DNA of 64,000 nt from Rhodanobacter sp. LX-99 (GCF_018599185.1 NZ_JAHFVL010000004.1:105018-169017); one strand, 5' to 3'. Counted from the first letter of the stretch, positions 54,137 to 62,250 are shown. Notes: a model not told the origin generated them from the sequence alone. Program-made: numbers and translations.

Positions 54137-54598
54137 TCAGGAAAGCAGCTTGTCCAGGATGCGCGTGAGCCACACCCGCTCTTCGGCGTTGAGCTTCGCC
54201 AGCACCTCGCGTTCGCGCGCCCGGGCCATCGGCGCGACTTCGTCGTGGATCGCCCAGCCGGCGTCGCTGAGGTTGAGCACCGAGCGGCGCTTGTCGTTGT
54301 CGTGCACCGCGCGGTCGACCCGGCCGGCCTCGACCAGCCGAGCCAGCGCCCGGCTCACCGCCACCTTGTCCATCGCGGTGCGCTCGGCCACCTCGCGCGC
54401 GGACAGGCCGGCGTAGCGCGCCAGTACGGCCATCACCCGCCATTCGGTCATCGAGATGTCGTGGCGGCTCTGGTAGTCGTCGGCGATGGCCTGGCTGATC
54501 GTGTTGGACAGGATCGACAGCCGGTACGGCAGGAAATGCTCCAGCTGCAGCGGGGCGTGCTCGGCAGTGGCGGGGGCTGGATGGCGCTTGGCGGGCAT
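54137..54598 (-). CDS. MarR family transcriptional regulator of tyrosine catabolism
   Basis: The 153-residue winged-helix regulator shows the MarR pattern: LPYRLSILSNTISQAIADDYQSRHDISMTEWRVMAVLARYAGLSAREVAERTAMDKVAVSRALARLVEAGRVDRAVHDNDKRRSVLNLSDAG. The start chosen is the ATG at 54596-54598. A GTG at 54626-54628 would add ten residues but would place the start codon inside the operator-like palindrome. It is divergent from hpd, so it likely represses hpd (and itself) and is released by an aromatic ligand such as hydroxyphenylpyruvate or homogentisate. Confidence 0.85.
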   Translation of the reverse strand: MPAKRHPAPATAEHAPLQLEHFLPYRLSILSNTISQAIADDYQSRHDISMTEWRVMAVLARYAGLSAREVAERTAMDKVAVSRALARLVEAGRVDRAVHDNDKRRSVLNLSDAGWAIHDEVAPMARAREREVLAKLNAEERVWLTRILDKLLS

Positions 54599-54621
54599 TG
54601 CGGCGGTGATCCTTGCAAATG

Positions 54622-54635
54622 GTTTCACATGAAAC
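54622..54635. promoter_or_regulatory. Palindromic operator between marR and hpd
   Basis: GTTTCACATGAAAC is a perfect 6-2-6 palindrome (GTTTCA-CA-TGAAAC) in the gap between the divergent marR and hpd genes. It lies 24 bases before the marR ATG and 74 bases before hpd. Size and placement fit a MarR-dimer site that could control both genes. Confidence 0.72.
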
Positions 54636-54708
54636 TATAACGTGCGGGTTACCCCGATGGTGGCACGCTCATGTGCTGCCATCGTGCACCGACAGACAGG
54701 AGAGCGCC

Positions 54709-55803
54709 ATGAACGCCCAGCCGAACCTTGGCATGCAGGTCACCACGTTCGAAAACCCGATGGGCATCGACGGCTTCGAATTCGTCGAGTTCGCCGCCCC
54801 AGCCGGCCGCGCCAACGAACTGCACGACCTGTTCAAGCGCATGGGCTTCAGCGCCGTGCTCAGGCACAGGACGCGGCCGATCACCGTGTACCGGCAGAAC
54901 GGCGTGAACTTCCTGCTCAACGAGGATCCGGATTCGTTCGCCGCCGACTTCGCCGCGAAACACGGCCCGAGCGCCTGCGGCTTCGCGATCCGCTTCAAGA
55001 AGCCGGCCGGGGACGTGCTTGCCGCCGTGCTCGGCAACGGCGGCGAAGCGGTCGGCCACAAGGAAGCGAGCAAGGCAGTGAATGCCCCGGTGATCAAGGG
55101 CATCGGCGACTGCATGCTGTACCTGGTCGACCGCTACGGCAGCGCCGGCAGCATCTACGACGCCGATTACGAGGCCATCCCGGGCGCCGGGCAGAACCCG
55201 GCCGGCTTCGGCCTGACCTTCATCGACCACCTGACCCACAACCTGTACTTCGGCAACATGCAGAAGTGGTCGGACTACTACGAGAAGCTGTTCAACTTCC
55301 GCGAGATCCGCTACTTCGACATCAAGGGCGTCAAGACCGGCCTGGTGTCGAAGGCGATGACCGCGCCGGACGGCATCGTGCGCATCCCGCTGAACGAGTC
55401 GAACGACCCGAAGAGCCAGATCAACGAGTACCTCGACGCCTACCACGGCGAAGGCATACAGCACATCGCCTGCTTCACCGACGACATCTACGCCACGGTC
55501 GAGAAGATGCGCGCTGCCGGCGTGGAATTCCTCGATACGCCGGACGCGTATTTCGAGGTCATCGACGTGCGCGTGCCTGACCATGGCGAGGACGTGGCGC
55601 GGCTGGCGAAGAACAAGATCCTGATCGACGCCGACCCGGAGACCAAGCAGCGCAAGCTGCTGCAGATCTTCACCCAGAACGCGATCGGCCCGATCTTCTT
55701 CGAGATCATCCAGCGCAAGGGCAACGAAGGCTTCGGCGAGGGCAACTTCCAGGCGCTGTTCGAGTCGATCGAGCGCGACCAGATGAAGCGTGGATTCTTG
55801 TGA
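54709..55803 (+). CDS. hpd: 4-hydroxyphenylpyruvate dioxygenase
   Basis: The 364-residue Fe(II) enzyme converts 4-hydroxyphenylpyruvate to homogentisate, the second step of tyrosine degradation. Two VOC-type halves are visible. Iron ligands lie in IDHLTH (His), IQHIACFT (His) and FFEIIQRKG (Glu), and the C-terminal GFGEGNFQALFESIERDQMKRG is diagnostic. ACAGGAGAG precedes the ATG. It is divergent from a MarR regulator and upstream of a GIY-YIG gene and hmgA. Confidence 0.96.
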   Translation: MNAQPNLGMQVTTFENPMGIDGFEFVEFAAPAGRANELHDLFKRMGFSAVLRHRTRPITVYRQNGVNFLLNEDPDSFAADFAAKHGPSACGFAIRFKKPAGDVLAAVLGNGGEAVGHKEASKAVNAPVIKGIGDCMLYLVDRYGSAGSIYDADYEAIPGAGQNPAGFGLTFIDHLTHNLYFGNMQKWSDYYEKLFNFREIRYFDIKGVKTGLVSKAMTAPDGIVRIPLNESNDPKSQINEYLDAYHGEGIQHIACFTDDIYATVEKMRAAGVEFLDTPDAYFEVIDVRVPDHGEDVARLAKNKILIDADPETKQRKLLQIFTQNAIGPIFFEIIQRKGNEGFGEGNFQALFESIERDQMKRGFL

Positions 55804-55821
55804 GTCCGGAAGTTCTGCGCG

Positions 55822-55936
55822 GCCCTTCGACTCCGGCCCTTCGGGCCTGCGCTCAGGGTGAGCGGTTGCGGCGGTACCGCTTGATTCGGTCGCCGTTCGC
55901 CCTGGGCGTAGCCGCGTAGCGGCGAAGTCGAAGGGC
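55822..55936. repeat. Palindromic intergenic repeat (copy 1), between hpd and the GIY-YIG gene
   Basis: The element opens with GCCCTTCGACTCCGG (55822) and closes with GGCGAAGTCGAAGGGC (55921-55936), near-perfect terminal inverted repeats. A second inner pair, CGCTCAGGGTGAGCGG and CCGTTCGCCCTGGGCG, also forms an imperfect palindrome. It begins 18 bases after the hpd stop and ends 35 bases before the GIY-YIG start. Related copies lie at 56276-56405 and 58808-58934. Confidence 0.8.
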
Positions 55937-55971
55937 AGTCAAGCGAATAAACCGGCAAGGAAGCCAGCGAA

Positions 55972-56274
55972 ATGGAATTTACCCTCTACATCCTCGAATG
56001 CGCCGACGGAAGCTTTTACATCGGCCATGCCGATGATCTCGGCAAACGACTGACGCAGCACGACGAAGGCAAGGGTTGTGTCTACACCTCGACCCGCCGT
56101 CCGTTGAAAAAATTGATCCACACGGAAGGTTTCGAAACGCGTTACGAAGCTTTGACCATGGAGCGCAAGCTGAAAGGTTGGAGCAGGGCCAAGAAACTGG
56201 CGTACATGGCTGGTGACTGGAAAGCTGTCGGTGATCTGGCCAAAGGGAAACATCGGTATCAGCGTTTGTTGTGA
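55972..56274 (+). CDS. GIY-YIG single-domain nuclease
   Basis: The 100-residue protein is a stand-alone GIY-YIG domain: LYILECADGSFYIGHADDLGKRLTQHDEGKG, then YTSTRRPLKKLIHTEGFETRYEALTMERKLKGW. All four expected active-site positions are present (Tyr in LYI, Tyr in YIG, Arg in GKRL, Glu in MERKLK). The gene is clearly less GC-rich than its neighbours, with many AAA, GAA and NNT codons, suggesting recent acquisition. It splits hpd from hmgA and is bracketed by two copies of one palindromic repeat. UPF0213/YhbQ-type proteins of this size have unclear roles; DNA repair or element mobilisation are possible. Confidence 0.9.
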   Translation: MEFTLYILECADGSFYIGHADDLGKRLTQHDEGKGCVYTSTRRPLKKLIHTEGFETRYEALTMERKLKGWSRAKKLAYMAGDWKAVGDLAKGKHRYQRLL

Positions 56275-56275
56275 G

Positions 56276-56405
56276 GCGCTTCGACTCCGTCCATCCTGAG
56301 CTTGTCGAAGGGCTCAGCGAGAACGGTATGGGTGCGCCGCTTCTCCCCCGGATCAAGTCCGGGGCAGGCTCTGAGCGTAGGCTCAAAGGGCCGAAGTCGA
56401 AGGGC
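56276..56405. repeat. Palindromic intergenic repeat (copy 2), between the GIY-YIG gene and hmgA
   Basis: It opens with GCGCTTCGACTCCG right after the GIY-YIG stop, contains the common CCTGAGCTTGTCGAAGGGCT unit (56294-56313), and closes with CCGAAGTCGAAGGGC (56391-56405). A segment at 56351-56380 (GATCAAGTCCGGGGCAGG and onward) is repeated at 58880-58909 in copy 3. Confidence 0.8.
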
Positions 56406-56440
56406 AAGCCAGCCTCAACAGGAAATTCGGAGTATCCGCA

Positions 56441-57733
56441 GTGAACGTGTCATCACACTACCAATCCGGCTTCGGCAACGAGTTCGCCAGCGAGGCCATT
56501 CCAGGCACCTTGCCACAAGGCCAGAACTCGCCGCAGCGGGTGGCGCACGGCCTGTACGCGGAGCAGCTGTCCGGCACCGCGTTCACCGCGCCGCGCCACG
56601 CCAACCGGCGCAGCTGGCTGTACCGGATCCGCCCGGCGGCGGTGCACGAACCGTTCCGGCCGCTGGCGCACGCCGCGTTCCACAACCGCTTCGACGAGGC
56701 CCCGGCCACGCCGAACCAGCTGCGCTGGGATCCGCTGCCGCTGCCGTCCGCGCCGACCGACTTCGTCGACGGCCTGGTCACCCTGGCCGGCAACGGCGGA
56801 CCGGCCGAGCAGGCGGGCATCGGCATCCACGTGTATGCGGCCAATCGCTCGATGCAGGGGCGGTTCTTCTACGATGCCGACGGCGAACTGCTGATCGTGC
56901 CGCAGCAGGGCCGGCTTCGGCTGGCCACCGAGCTGGGCGTGATCGAAGTCGAGCCGCAGGAGATCGCGGTGATCCCGCGCGGCGTGCGCTTTCGCGTCGA
57001 CCTGCTCGATGAGGCAGCCCGCGGCTACGTCTGCGAGAACTTCGGCGCGCTGCTGCGCCTGCCGGACCTCGGCCCGATCGGCTCGAACTGCCTGGCGAAC
57101 GCGCGGGATTTCCTCACGCCGCGCGCGGCGTATGAAGACGTCGAAGGCGCGTTCGAGCTGATCGCGAAGTTCCAGGGCGCGCTGTGGATCGCGAAGATCG
57201 GCCACTCGCCGCTGGACGTGGTCGGCTGGCACGGCAACTACGCGCCGTACAAGTACGACCTGCGCCGCTTCAACACGATCGGCTCGATCAGCGTCGACCA
57301 TCCCGACCCGTCGATCTTCACCGTGCTGACCTCGCCCAGCGACACCGTCGGCACGGCGAACGTGGATTTCGCGATCTTCCCGCCGCGCTGGCTGGTGGCG
57401 CAGCACACGTTCCGGCCGCCGTGGTTCCATCGCAACGTGGCCAGCGAATTCATGGGCCTGATCACCGGCGTGTACGACGCCAAGGCCGAGGGCTTCGTGC
57501 CCGGCGGCGCGAGCCTGCACAATTGCATGAGCGGGCACGGCCCGGATGCGGCCACGTTCGAGAAGGCGTCGAACGCGGATCTGTCGAAGCCGGACGTGAT
57601 CGGCGGCACCATGGCCTTCATGTTCGAGACGCGCAAGGTGATCCGCCCCACGCAGCAGGCGCTGGACGCGCCGCAACTGCAGCACGACTACTACCGATGC
57701 TGGCAGGATATCCGCAAGCACTTCGCGCCGTGA
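56441..57733 (+). CDS. hmgA: Homogentisate 1,2-dioxygenase
   Basis: The 430-residue Fe(II) enzyme opens the ring of homogentisate to maleylacetoacetate. Family features are [13 protein letters not shown] and [15 protein letters not shown] [28 protein letters not shown] at the start. The iron site follows ([18 protein letters not shown] with His and Glu, and [12 protein letters not shown] with His). The start is a GTG (56441), with a weak GGAGTATCC upstream; the first residues match the family N-terminus. It is followed by fahA after 37 bases. Confidence 0.96.
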   Translation: MNVSSHYQSGFGNEFASEAIPGTLPQGQNSPQRVAHGLYAEQLSGTAFTAPRHANRRSWLYRIRPAAVHEPFRPLAHAAFHNRFDEAPATPNQLRWDPLPLPSAPTDFVDGLVTLAGNGGPAEQAGIGIHVYAANRSMQGRFFYDADGELLIVPQQGRLRLATELGVIEVEPQEIAVIPRGVRFRVDLLDEAARGYVCENFGALLRLPDLGPIGSNCLANARDFLTPRAAYEDVEGAFELIAKFQGALWIAKIGHSPLDVVGWHGNYAPYKYDLRRFNTIGSISVDHPDPSIFTVLTSPSDTVGTANVDFAIFPPRWLVAQHTFRPPWFHRNVASEFMGLITGVYDAKAEGFVPGGASLHNCMSGHGPDAATFEKASNADLSKPDVIGGTMAFMFETRKVIRPTQQALDAPQLQHDYYRCWQDIRKHFAP

Positions 57734-57770
57734 CGGCGATCCCTCCACGCATCTGACACAAGGCAGCACG

Positions 57771-58757
57771 ATGAAACTCGGATCTCTCAAGGAAGGCGGC
57801 CGCGACGGCACGCTGGTGGTGGTCAGCCGCGATCTCTCCCGCGCGGTGAAGGCGGGCGGCATCGCGCCGACGCTGCAGGCGGCGCTGGACGACTGGTCGA
57901 ATACGGCGCCCAGGCTGAATGCGCTGTCCGATGAGCTGAATGCCGGCCATGCCGCGGGCGCGTTTGCGCTGGACCTCCACGCGTTGGCCTCGCCCTTGCC
58001 GCGCGCCTATGAGTTCGTCGACGGCAGCGCTTACCTGCCGCACGTCGAGCGCGTGCGCCGCGCCCGCGGCGCCGAAGTGCCGAAGTCGTTCTACACCGAC
58101 CCGTTGATGTACCAGGCGACCAGCGCCGGTTTCCTCGGTCCGCGCGATCCGGTCGTCGTGCCCAGCGAGGACTACGGCATCGATCTGGAAGCCGAAGTGG
58201 TCGTGGTCACCGACGACGTGCCGATGGCAGCGACGCCAGCGCAGGCGTCCGAACACATCCAGCTGGTCGGCCTGGTCAACGACGTGAGCCTGCGCGGGCT
58301 GATCCCGGGCGAGCTGGCCAAGGGCTTCGGCTTCCTGCAGTCCAAGCCGCGCTCGGCGCTGTCGCCGGTGCTGGCGACGCCGGACGAACTGGGCGAGGCC
58401 TGGCGGGGCGACAAGCTGCACCTGCCGATGCGCACCTGGTTGAACGGCGCCTGGTTCGGCGAGGCCGAGTGCGGCGTCGACATGCAGTTCAGCTTCGCCG
58501 AGCTGGTCGCCCACGTGGCCAAGACGCGGCCGCTGACCGCCGGCACCATCGTCGGTTCCGGCACCATCGCCAACGAAGACACCGGCAAGGGCGCCTCCTG
58601 CCTGGCCGAGCAGCGCACGGTGGAAACCCTGCGCGACGGCCATCCCACCACGCCGTTCCTGAAGTTCGGCGACCGCCTGAAGATCGACGTCACCGATGCC
58701 GCCGGCGCCTCGATCTTCGGCTCGATCGAGCAAAAGATCGAACCGTTGAAGCGCTGA
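57771..58757 (+). CDS. fahA: Fumarylacetoacetate hydrolase family protein
   Basis: The 328-residue enzyme would cleave fumarylacetoacetate to fumarate and acetoacetate, the last step of tyrosine breakdown. FAH-fold marks are DYGIDLEAEVVVVTDDVP (metal-binding acidic pair), GLVNDVSLRGLIPGELAKGFGFLQSKPRSALSPV and GTIVGSGTIANED. Bacterial FAA enzymes of this length lack the N-terminal SH3 domain of the animal enzyme. No maleylacetoacetate isomerase gene lies between hmgA and fahA or elsewhere in the window. Confidence 0.92.
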   Translation: MKLGSLKEGGRDGTLVVVSRDLSRAVKAGGIAPTLQAALDDWSNTAPRLNALSDELNAGHAAGAFALDLHALASPLPRAYEFVDGSAYLPHVERVRRARGAEVPKSFYTDPLMYQATSAGFLGPRDPVVVPSEDYGIDLEAEVVVVTDDVPMAATPAQASEHIQLVGLVNDVSLRGLIPGELAKGFGFLQSKPRSALSPVLATPDELGEAWRGDKLHLPMRTWLNGAWFGEAECGVDMQFSFAELVAHVAKTRPLTAGTIVGSGTIANEDTGKGASCLAEQRTVETLRDGHPTTPFLKFGDRLKIDVTDAAGASIFGSIEQKIEPLKR

Positions 58758-58807
58758 AACCTGCCTGGGCCGCGCGCGGCTTCGACCCCGCGCCTGCGGC
58801 GCCACGC

Positions 58808-58934
58808 CTGTCCTGAGCCTGTCGAAGGGCTCGGCCCGGACGGTGGCGAGAGCCCACAGCCCCAGCCGTTCACCCCCAGATCAAGTCCGGGGCAGGCTCT
58901 GAGCGTAGCCGCGCAGCGGCGGAGTCGAAGGGCC
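58808..58934. repeat. Palindromic intergenic repeat (copy 3), between fahA and hemN
   Basis: This copy contains GTCCTGAGCCTGTCGAAGGGC (58811 onward, minus one-base variants of copy 2) and GATCAAGTCCGGGGCAGG (58880). It also has CGTAGCCGCGCAGCGGCGGAG and ends GAGTCGAAGGGCC (58923-58935). It shares a block with copy 2 and its right end with copy 1, so the family is mosaic. It precedes the FNR box of hemN. Confidence 0.75.
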
Positions 58935-58974
58935 ATGTACGGCTGCGGCAGGTCGTCGCGACCGATGCGCGCCT

Positions 58975-58988
58975 TGATCCGGATCAAG
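58975..58988. promoter_or_regulatory. FNR/ANR box upstream of hemN
   Basis: TTGATCCGGATCAA matches the FNR consensus TTGAT-N4-ATCAA at all ten positions and is the core of a longer palindrome (CGCCTTGATCCGGATCAAGGCG without spacing, 58971-58992). Its centre is 41.5 bases from the hemN ATG. A class II promoter would therefore start transcription at the start codon itself, giving a leaderless mRNA; alternatively the real start lies slightly downstream. Confidence 0.85.
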
Positions 58989-59022
58989 GCGCGCTGGCGG
59001 GCGGCTCGACAGACTCGCTGCC

Positions 59023-60423
59023 ATGGCCATTCCCATCACACCTCCCGAATTCGACCCGGCGCTGATCGCCCGCTACGACGTGGCCGGGCCGCGCTACACC
59101 AGTTACCCGACGGCGCCGCAGTTCAAGGCCGCCTTCGACGAGGCGGCCTTGCGCGAGATGATCCGCGCCTCCAACGAGGAGCCGATTCCGCGTCCGTTGT
59201 CGCTCTATGTGCACGTGCCGTTCTGCATGAGCCCGTGCTTCTACTGCGGCTGCAACCGGGTGATCACCCGCGACGTGACCCAGGCTGACCGCTACCTGGA
59301 GCGGCTGTACCGCGAGATCGAGCTGATCGCGCCGCTGTTCGACCGCGACCGGCCGGTGCGCCAGCTGCACTTCGGCGGCGGCACGCCGAACTTCCTCGAT
59401 ACCGCGCACATGGGCGAGCTGCTGGAATCGCTGGCGCGGCATTTCAGCTTCAGCCACGAGGCGTCGCGCGAATACGGCATCGAGATCGATCCGCGCTTCG
59501 CCGACGGCGCCTACATTCGCAACCTGGGCGAGCTGGGCTTCAACCGGATATCGGTGGGCATCCAGGATTTCGATCCGGCGGTGCAGAAGGCGGTCAACCG
59601 GATCCAGAGCTTCGAGCAGACCCGCGAGGTGATCGAGGCGGCGCGGGCCTCGGGCTTCCGCTCGGCCAGCGTCGACCTGATCTACGGCCTGCCGCTGCAA
59701 AGTGTGGACGGCTTCAGCCGCACGCTGGACCAGGTGGTGGCGCTGAACCCGGATCGCGTGGCGGTGTACGGCTACGCGCACCTGCCGGAGATGTTCAAGG
59801 CGCAGCGGCAGATCGACGCCGCCGACCTGCCCGACGCGGCCACCCGGCTGGCGCTGTTCGGCCGCGCGCTGGAGCACCTGTCGGCGGCCGGTTACGTCTA
59901 CATCGGCATGGACCACTTCGCCAAGGCGAGCGACGAACTGGTGCTGGCGCAGCGCGCCGGCACGCTGCAGCGCAACTTCCAGGGCTACTCGACGCACGGC
60001 GACTGCGACATCGTGGGCCTGGGCGTCAGCGCGATCGGCCGCATCGGCGACAGCTACAGCCAGAACGCACGCGACCTGATCGGCTACTACGCGGCGCTGG
60101 ACGCCGGCCGCCTGCCGGTGGTGCGGGGGCTGGCGCTGGACGAGGACGACGTGATCCGGCGCGAACTGATCAACGAGCTGATGTGCCACGGCACGCTGGA
60201 CAAGCAGGCGTTCGGCGCGCGCCACCGGCTGCTGTTCGACGAATACTTCGTGCGCGAGCGGCAGCGCCTGGTGCCGCTGCTGGACGACGGGCTGGTGCTG
60301 GAAAGCCCGCGCGAGATCCGGGTGACCTCGCGGGGGCGGTTGCTGTTGCGTATCATCGCCATGTGCTTCGACGCCTACCTGGACGACGCGGCACAGGCCC
60401 CACGCTACTCTCGCGTGATCTGA
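59023..60423 (+). CDS. hemN: Oxygen-independent coproporphyrinogen III oxidase
   Basis: The 466-residue radical-SAM enzyme makes protoporphyrinogen for haem when oxygen is absent. The iron-sulfur motif C-x3-C-x2-C is CMSPCFYC (Cys68, Cys72, Cys75), with GPRYTSYPTA at the N-terminus, HFGGGTPNFL (SAM site) and SVGIQDFDPAVQKAVNRIQ. The C-terminal HemN domain (YIGMDHFAKASDELVLAQ, LQRNFQGYSTHG, GLGVSAIGRIGDSYSQN) confirms a true HemN rather than HemW. There is no ribosome binding site before the ATG. An FNR box lies upstream and fnr follows after 50 bases. Confidence 0.96.
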   Translation: MAIPITPPEFDPALIARYDVAGPRYTSYPTAPQFKAAFDEAALREMIRASNEEPIPRPLSLYVHVPFCMSPCFYCGCNRVITRDVTQADRYLERLYREIELIAPLFDRDRPVRQLHFGGGTPNFLDTAHMGELLESLARHFSFSHEASREYGIEIDPRFADGAYIRNLGELGFNRISVGIQDFDPAVQKAVNRIQSFEQTREVIEAARASGFRSASVDLIYGLPLQSVDGFSRTLDQVVALNPDRVAVYGYAHLPEMFKAQRQIDAADLPDAATRLALFGRALEHLSAAGYVYIGMDHFAKASDELVLAQRAGTLQRNFQGYSTHGDCDIVGLGVSAIGRIGDSYSQNARDLIGYYAALDAGRLPVVRGLALDEDDVIRRELINELMCHGTLDKQAFGARHRLLFDEYFVRERQRLVPLLDDGLVLESPREIRVTSRGRLLLRIIAMCFDAYLDDAAQAPRYSRVI

Positions 60424-60473
60424 GTGCGTGTGATCTGATCCACGCAGCCCCGACCCGGCAGCCCATCACCATC

Positions 60474-61235
60474 ATGCCATCCAAGCCCATGGCAGGCCGC
60501 CTGCCCGAGCCGCCCAGCCCGATTGCCGACGACGGCGACGAGACGCGTTTCTGCGGCACCTGCGCGTTCTCCAGCGCCTGCATCGCGGCCGGCTACGACA
60601 AGCCGGAGCTGGCCGAGCTGCAGTGCCTGGTCGAGCATGTGGGGCCGTTCCGCGCCGGCGAGCACATCTTCCGCACCGGCGATCCGTTCCGCGCGATCTT
60701 CGCCGTGCGCGCAGGCACCGTGAAGACGCGCATGGTCGACAAGGAAGGCCGCGAGCAGGTGCTGGGCTTCTACCTGCCCGGCGAGGTGATCGGCCTCAAC
60801 GCGATCTACCCCGAGCATTTCCCGTGCGATGCGGTGGCGCTGGACACGGCTTACTTCTGCCGCTTCTCGTTCCCCGCGATGAGCGCGCTGGCTTCGCGCA
60901 TTCCCGCCGTGCAGCAGCACCTGTTCCGCATGCTGAGCAAGGAGCTGGGCACCGCCAGCCTGCTCGCCGGCGACCACAGCGCCGACGAGCGCGTCGCCGC
61001 GTTCCTGCTGGACCTGGCCGGCCGCTACGCCGTGCGCGGCTTCTCCGCCACGCGCTTCCACCTCAGCATGTCGCGCGGCGACATCGCGAACTACCTGCGC
61101 CTGGCCGCGGAAACCGTCAGCCGCGTGCTCAGCCGCTTCCGCAGCCAGCAGCTGATCGAGATCGAAGGGCGCGAACTGGAACTGCTGAACCCGAAGAAGC
61201 TGCGCGAGATCGGGCAGGCGCTGCTGCCAGAGTGA
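60474..61235 (+). CDS. fnr: FNR/ANR-type oxygen-sensing transcriptional regulator
   Basis: The 253-residue regulator activates anaerobic genes when its [4Fe-4S] cluster is intact. Cluster cysteines have the FNR spacing: Cys27, Cys30 and Cys36 in FCGTCAFSSAC, and Cys118 in HFPCDAVALD. A cyclic-nucleotide-like barrel, a dimer helix and a C-terminal HTH follow (MSRGDIANYLRLAAETVSRVLSRF), whose recognition helix carries the E-x2-S-R that reads TTGAT half-sites. The ATG at 60474 was chosen because upstream codons lack similarity. The hemN-fnr order is common in Pseudomonas and Xanthomonadales. It probably acts on the boxes at 58975, 62237 and 63612. Confidence 0.95.
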   Translation: MPSKPMAGRLPEPPSPIADDGDETRFCGTCAFSSACIAAGYDKPELAELQCLVEHVGPFRAGEHIFRTGDPFRAIFAVRAGTVKTRMVDKEGREQVLGFYLPGEVIGLNAIYPEHFPCDAVALDTAYFCRFSFPAMSALASRIPAVQQHLFRMLSKELGTASLLAGDHSADERVAAFLLDLAGRYAVRGFSATRFHLSMSRGDIANYLRLAAETVSRVLSRFRSQQLIEIEGRELELLNPKKLREIGQALLPE

Positions 61236-61254
61236 GGTTGCCGTGGTCTGCGGG

Positions 61255-61287
61255 CATCGGGCGGCCCGCAGCACGGGTCGCCCGATG
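61255..61287. terminator. Terminator-like hairpin between fnr and the secreted protein gene
   Basis: CATCGGGCG (61255-61263) pairs perfectly with CGCCCGATG (61279-61287); further GGCCCG/CGGGTC complementarity extends the stem inside the loop. It lies between the convergent stops at 61235 and 61303. T-richness after the stem on the plus strand is slight (GGACTTTAT). Confidence 0.65.
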
Positions 61288-61302
61288 GACTTTATCGCGG
61301 CC

Positions 61303-62073
61303 CTACTTGCCTGTGGGCCGGTAGCTCAACCCCGCGTTGTAGCTGTCGACGTGTGACGGGCTTTCCTGGATGGCCTCGCGCAGTGTCTTGCGCAGCGCAT
61401 CCGCATCCGCCTTGCCGTAGGCGTTCTCGAGCATCTTCCACAACGTCGGATCGATCTCCTTGCCCAGATCGGCCCAGTTCTTGGCGGGGCTCACCAGCAG
61501 GAAATCCGGTGCGCCTTCGCCGCCGTCGACGACTTCGTTCAACATCGAGTAGCCCGTCCATTTGGTCTTTTTCGCGGCGGCGTAGATCTTCCTGGCCGCA
61601 TCCTCGAATGCCTTGCGTTGGCCCGGTTTCAGCTTGAAGTAGGTGACCTCGATCAAGGCGGGCGTGCCGAGCGTGTCTGTCTGCAGGTGGCTGAGTTCGG
61701 GATCGCCCTGCATGAAGGCGCTGGTCTCGCCCTTGAGGTGAGGATTCACCTGCGCCCTGAACGTGGCATCGCAGGCCTTGCCGGCGTCGTGCATGGCGTC
61801 GAAGCTGGCCCATGTCATCGGCTCGGTGACGTAGGAATAACTGTAGACGTCGCCGGTTTCATGCACCCAGGCGGTCCACGCGTACTTGAAGCCGTGCTGG
61901 GCCAGGCACTGGTTGTAGCTCTTGATGCCCGCCTCATAGGCTTGCTGGTCGGCCGGGGCCACGGTGTCGGTGTAATCACGGACGACGTTCGCCTGGTCTT
62001 TTGCCGCCGCCTGGACGCTGCCCAGGCACAGCGCCGCGACTGCCGGCGCCAGCCACACACTCATGCGTTTCAT
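61303..62073 (-). CDS. Secreted protein of unknown function
   Basis: The 256-residue precursor has a clear signal peptide (MSVWLAPAVAALCLGSVQA). Its mature part has a repeated-looking plan: YEAGIKSYNQCLAQHGFKYAWTAWVHETGDVYSYSYVTEPMTWASFDAMH early, and GQRKAFEDAARKIYAAAKKTKWTGYSMLNEVVDGGEGAPDFLLVSPAKNWADLGK later. These look like two ABM/dimeric alpha-beta-barrel type modules. GGGGAG precedes the ATG. It faces fnr and is divergent from nnrS, so it may belong to the anaerobic group, but no function can be given. Confidence 0.8.
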   Translation of the reverse strand: MKRMSVWLAPAVAALCLGSVQAAAKDQANVVRDYTDTVAPADQQAYEAGIKSYNQCLAQHGFKYAWTAWVHETGDVYSYSYVTEPMTWASFDAMHDAGKACDATFRAQVNPHLKGETSAFMQGDPELSHLQTDTLGTPALIEVTYFKLKPGQRKAFEDAARKIYAAAKKTKWTGYSMLNEVVDGGEGAPDFLLVSPAKNWADLGKEIDPTLWKMLENAYGKADADALRKTLREAIQESPSHVDSYNAGLSYRPTGK

Positions 62074-62236
62074 GATGACTCCCCTCGGGGCGATTGCCCC
62101 CACGATGTGGGTCATGGGTATCCCCTGGGCGCTTCGTGACCCGGCAAAGCGTTGCGAGCATACGCTGGTGAAACGGATTGCGAATCTGCCGACGCGGCCG
62201 CCCGATTCGCATGGCGACACGGCACTGGTGGCCCGT

Positions 62237-62250
62237 TTGATGCAGGTCAT
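62237..62250 (+). promoter_or_regulatory. Possible FNR/DNR box upstream of nnrS
   Basis: TTGATGCAGGTCAT matches the ANR/DNR-type consensus TTGAT-N4-GTCAA at nine of ten positions. Its centre is about 68 bases before the nnrS ATG, giving a plausible leader if it is a class II site. No convincing -10 hexamer was found at the expected place, so this is tentative. Confidence 0.45.
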
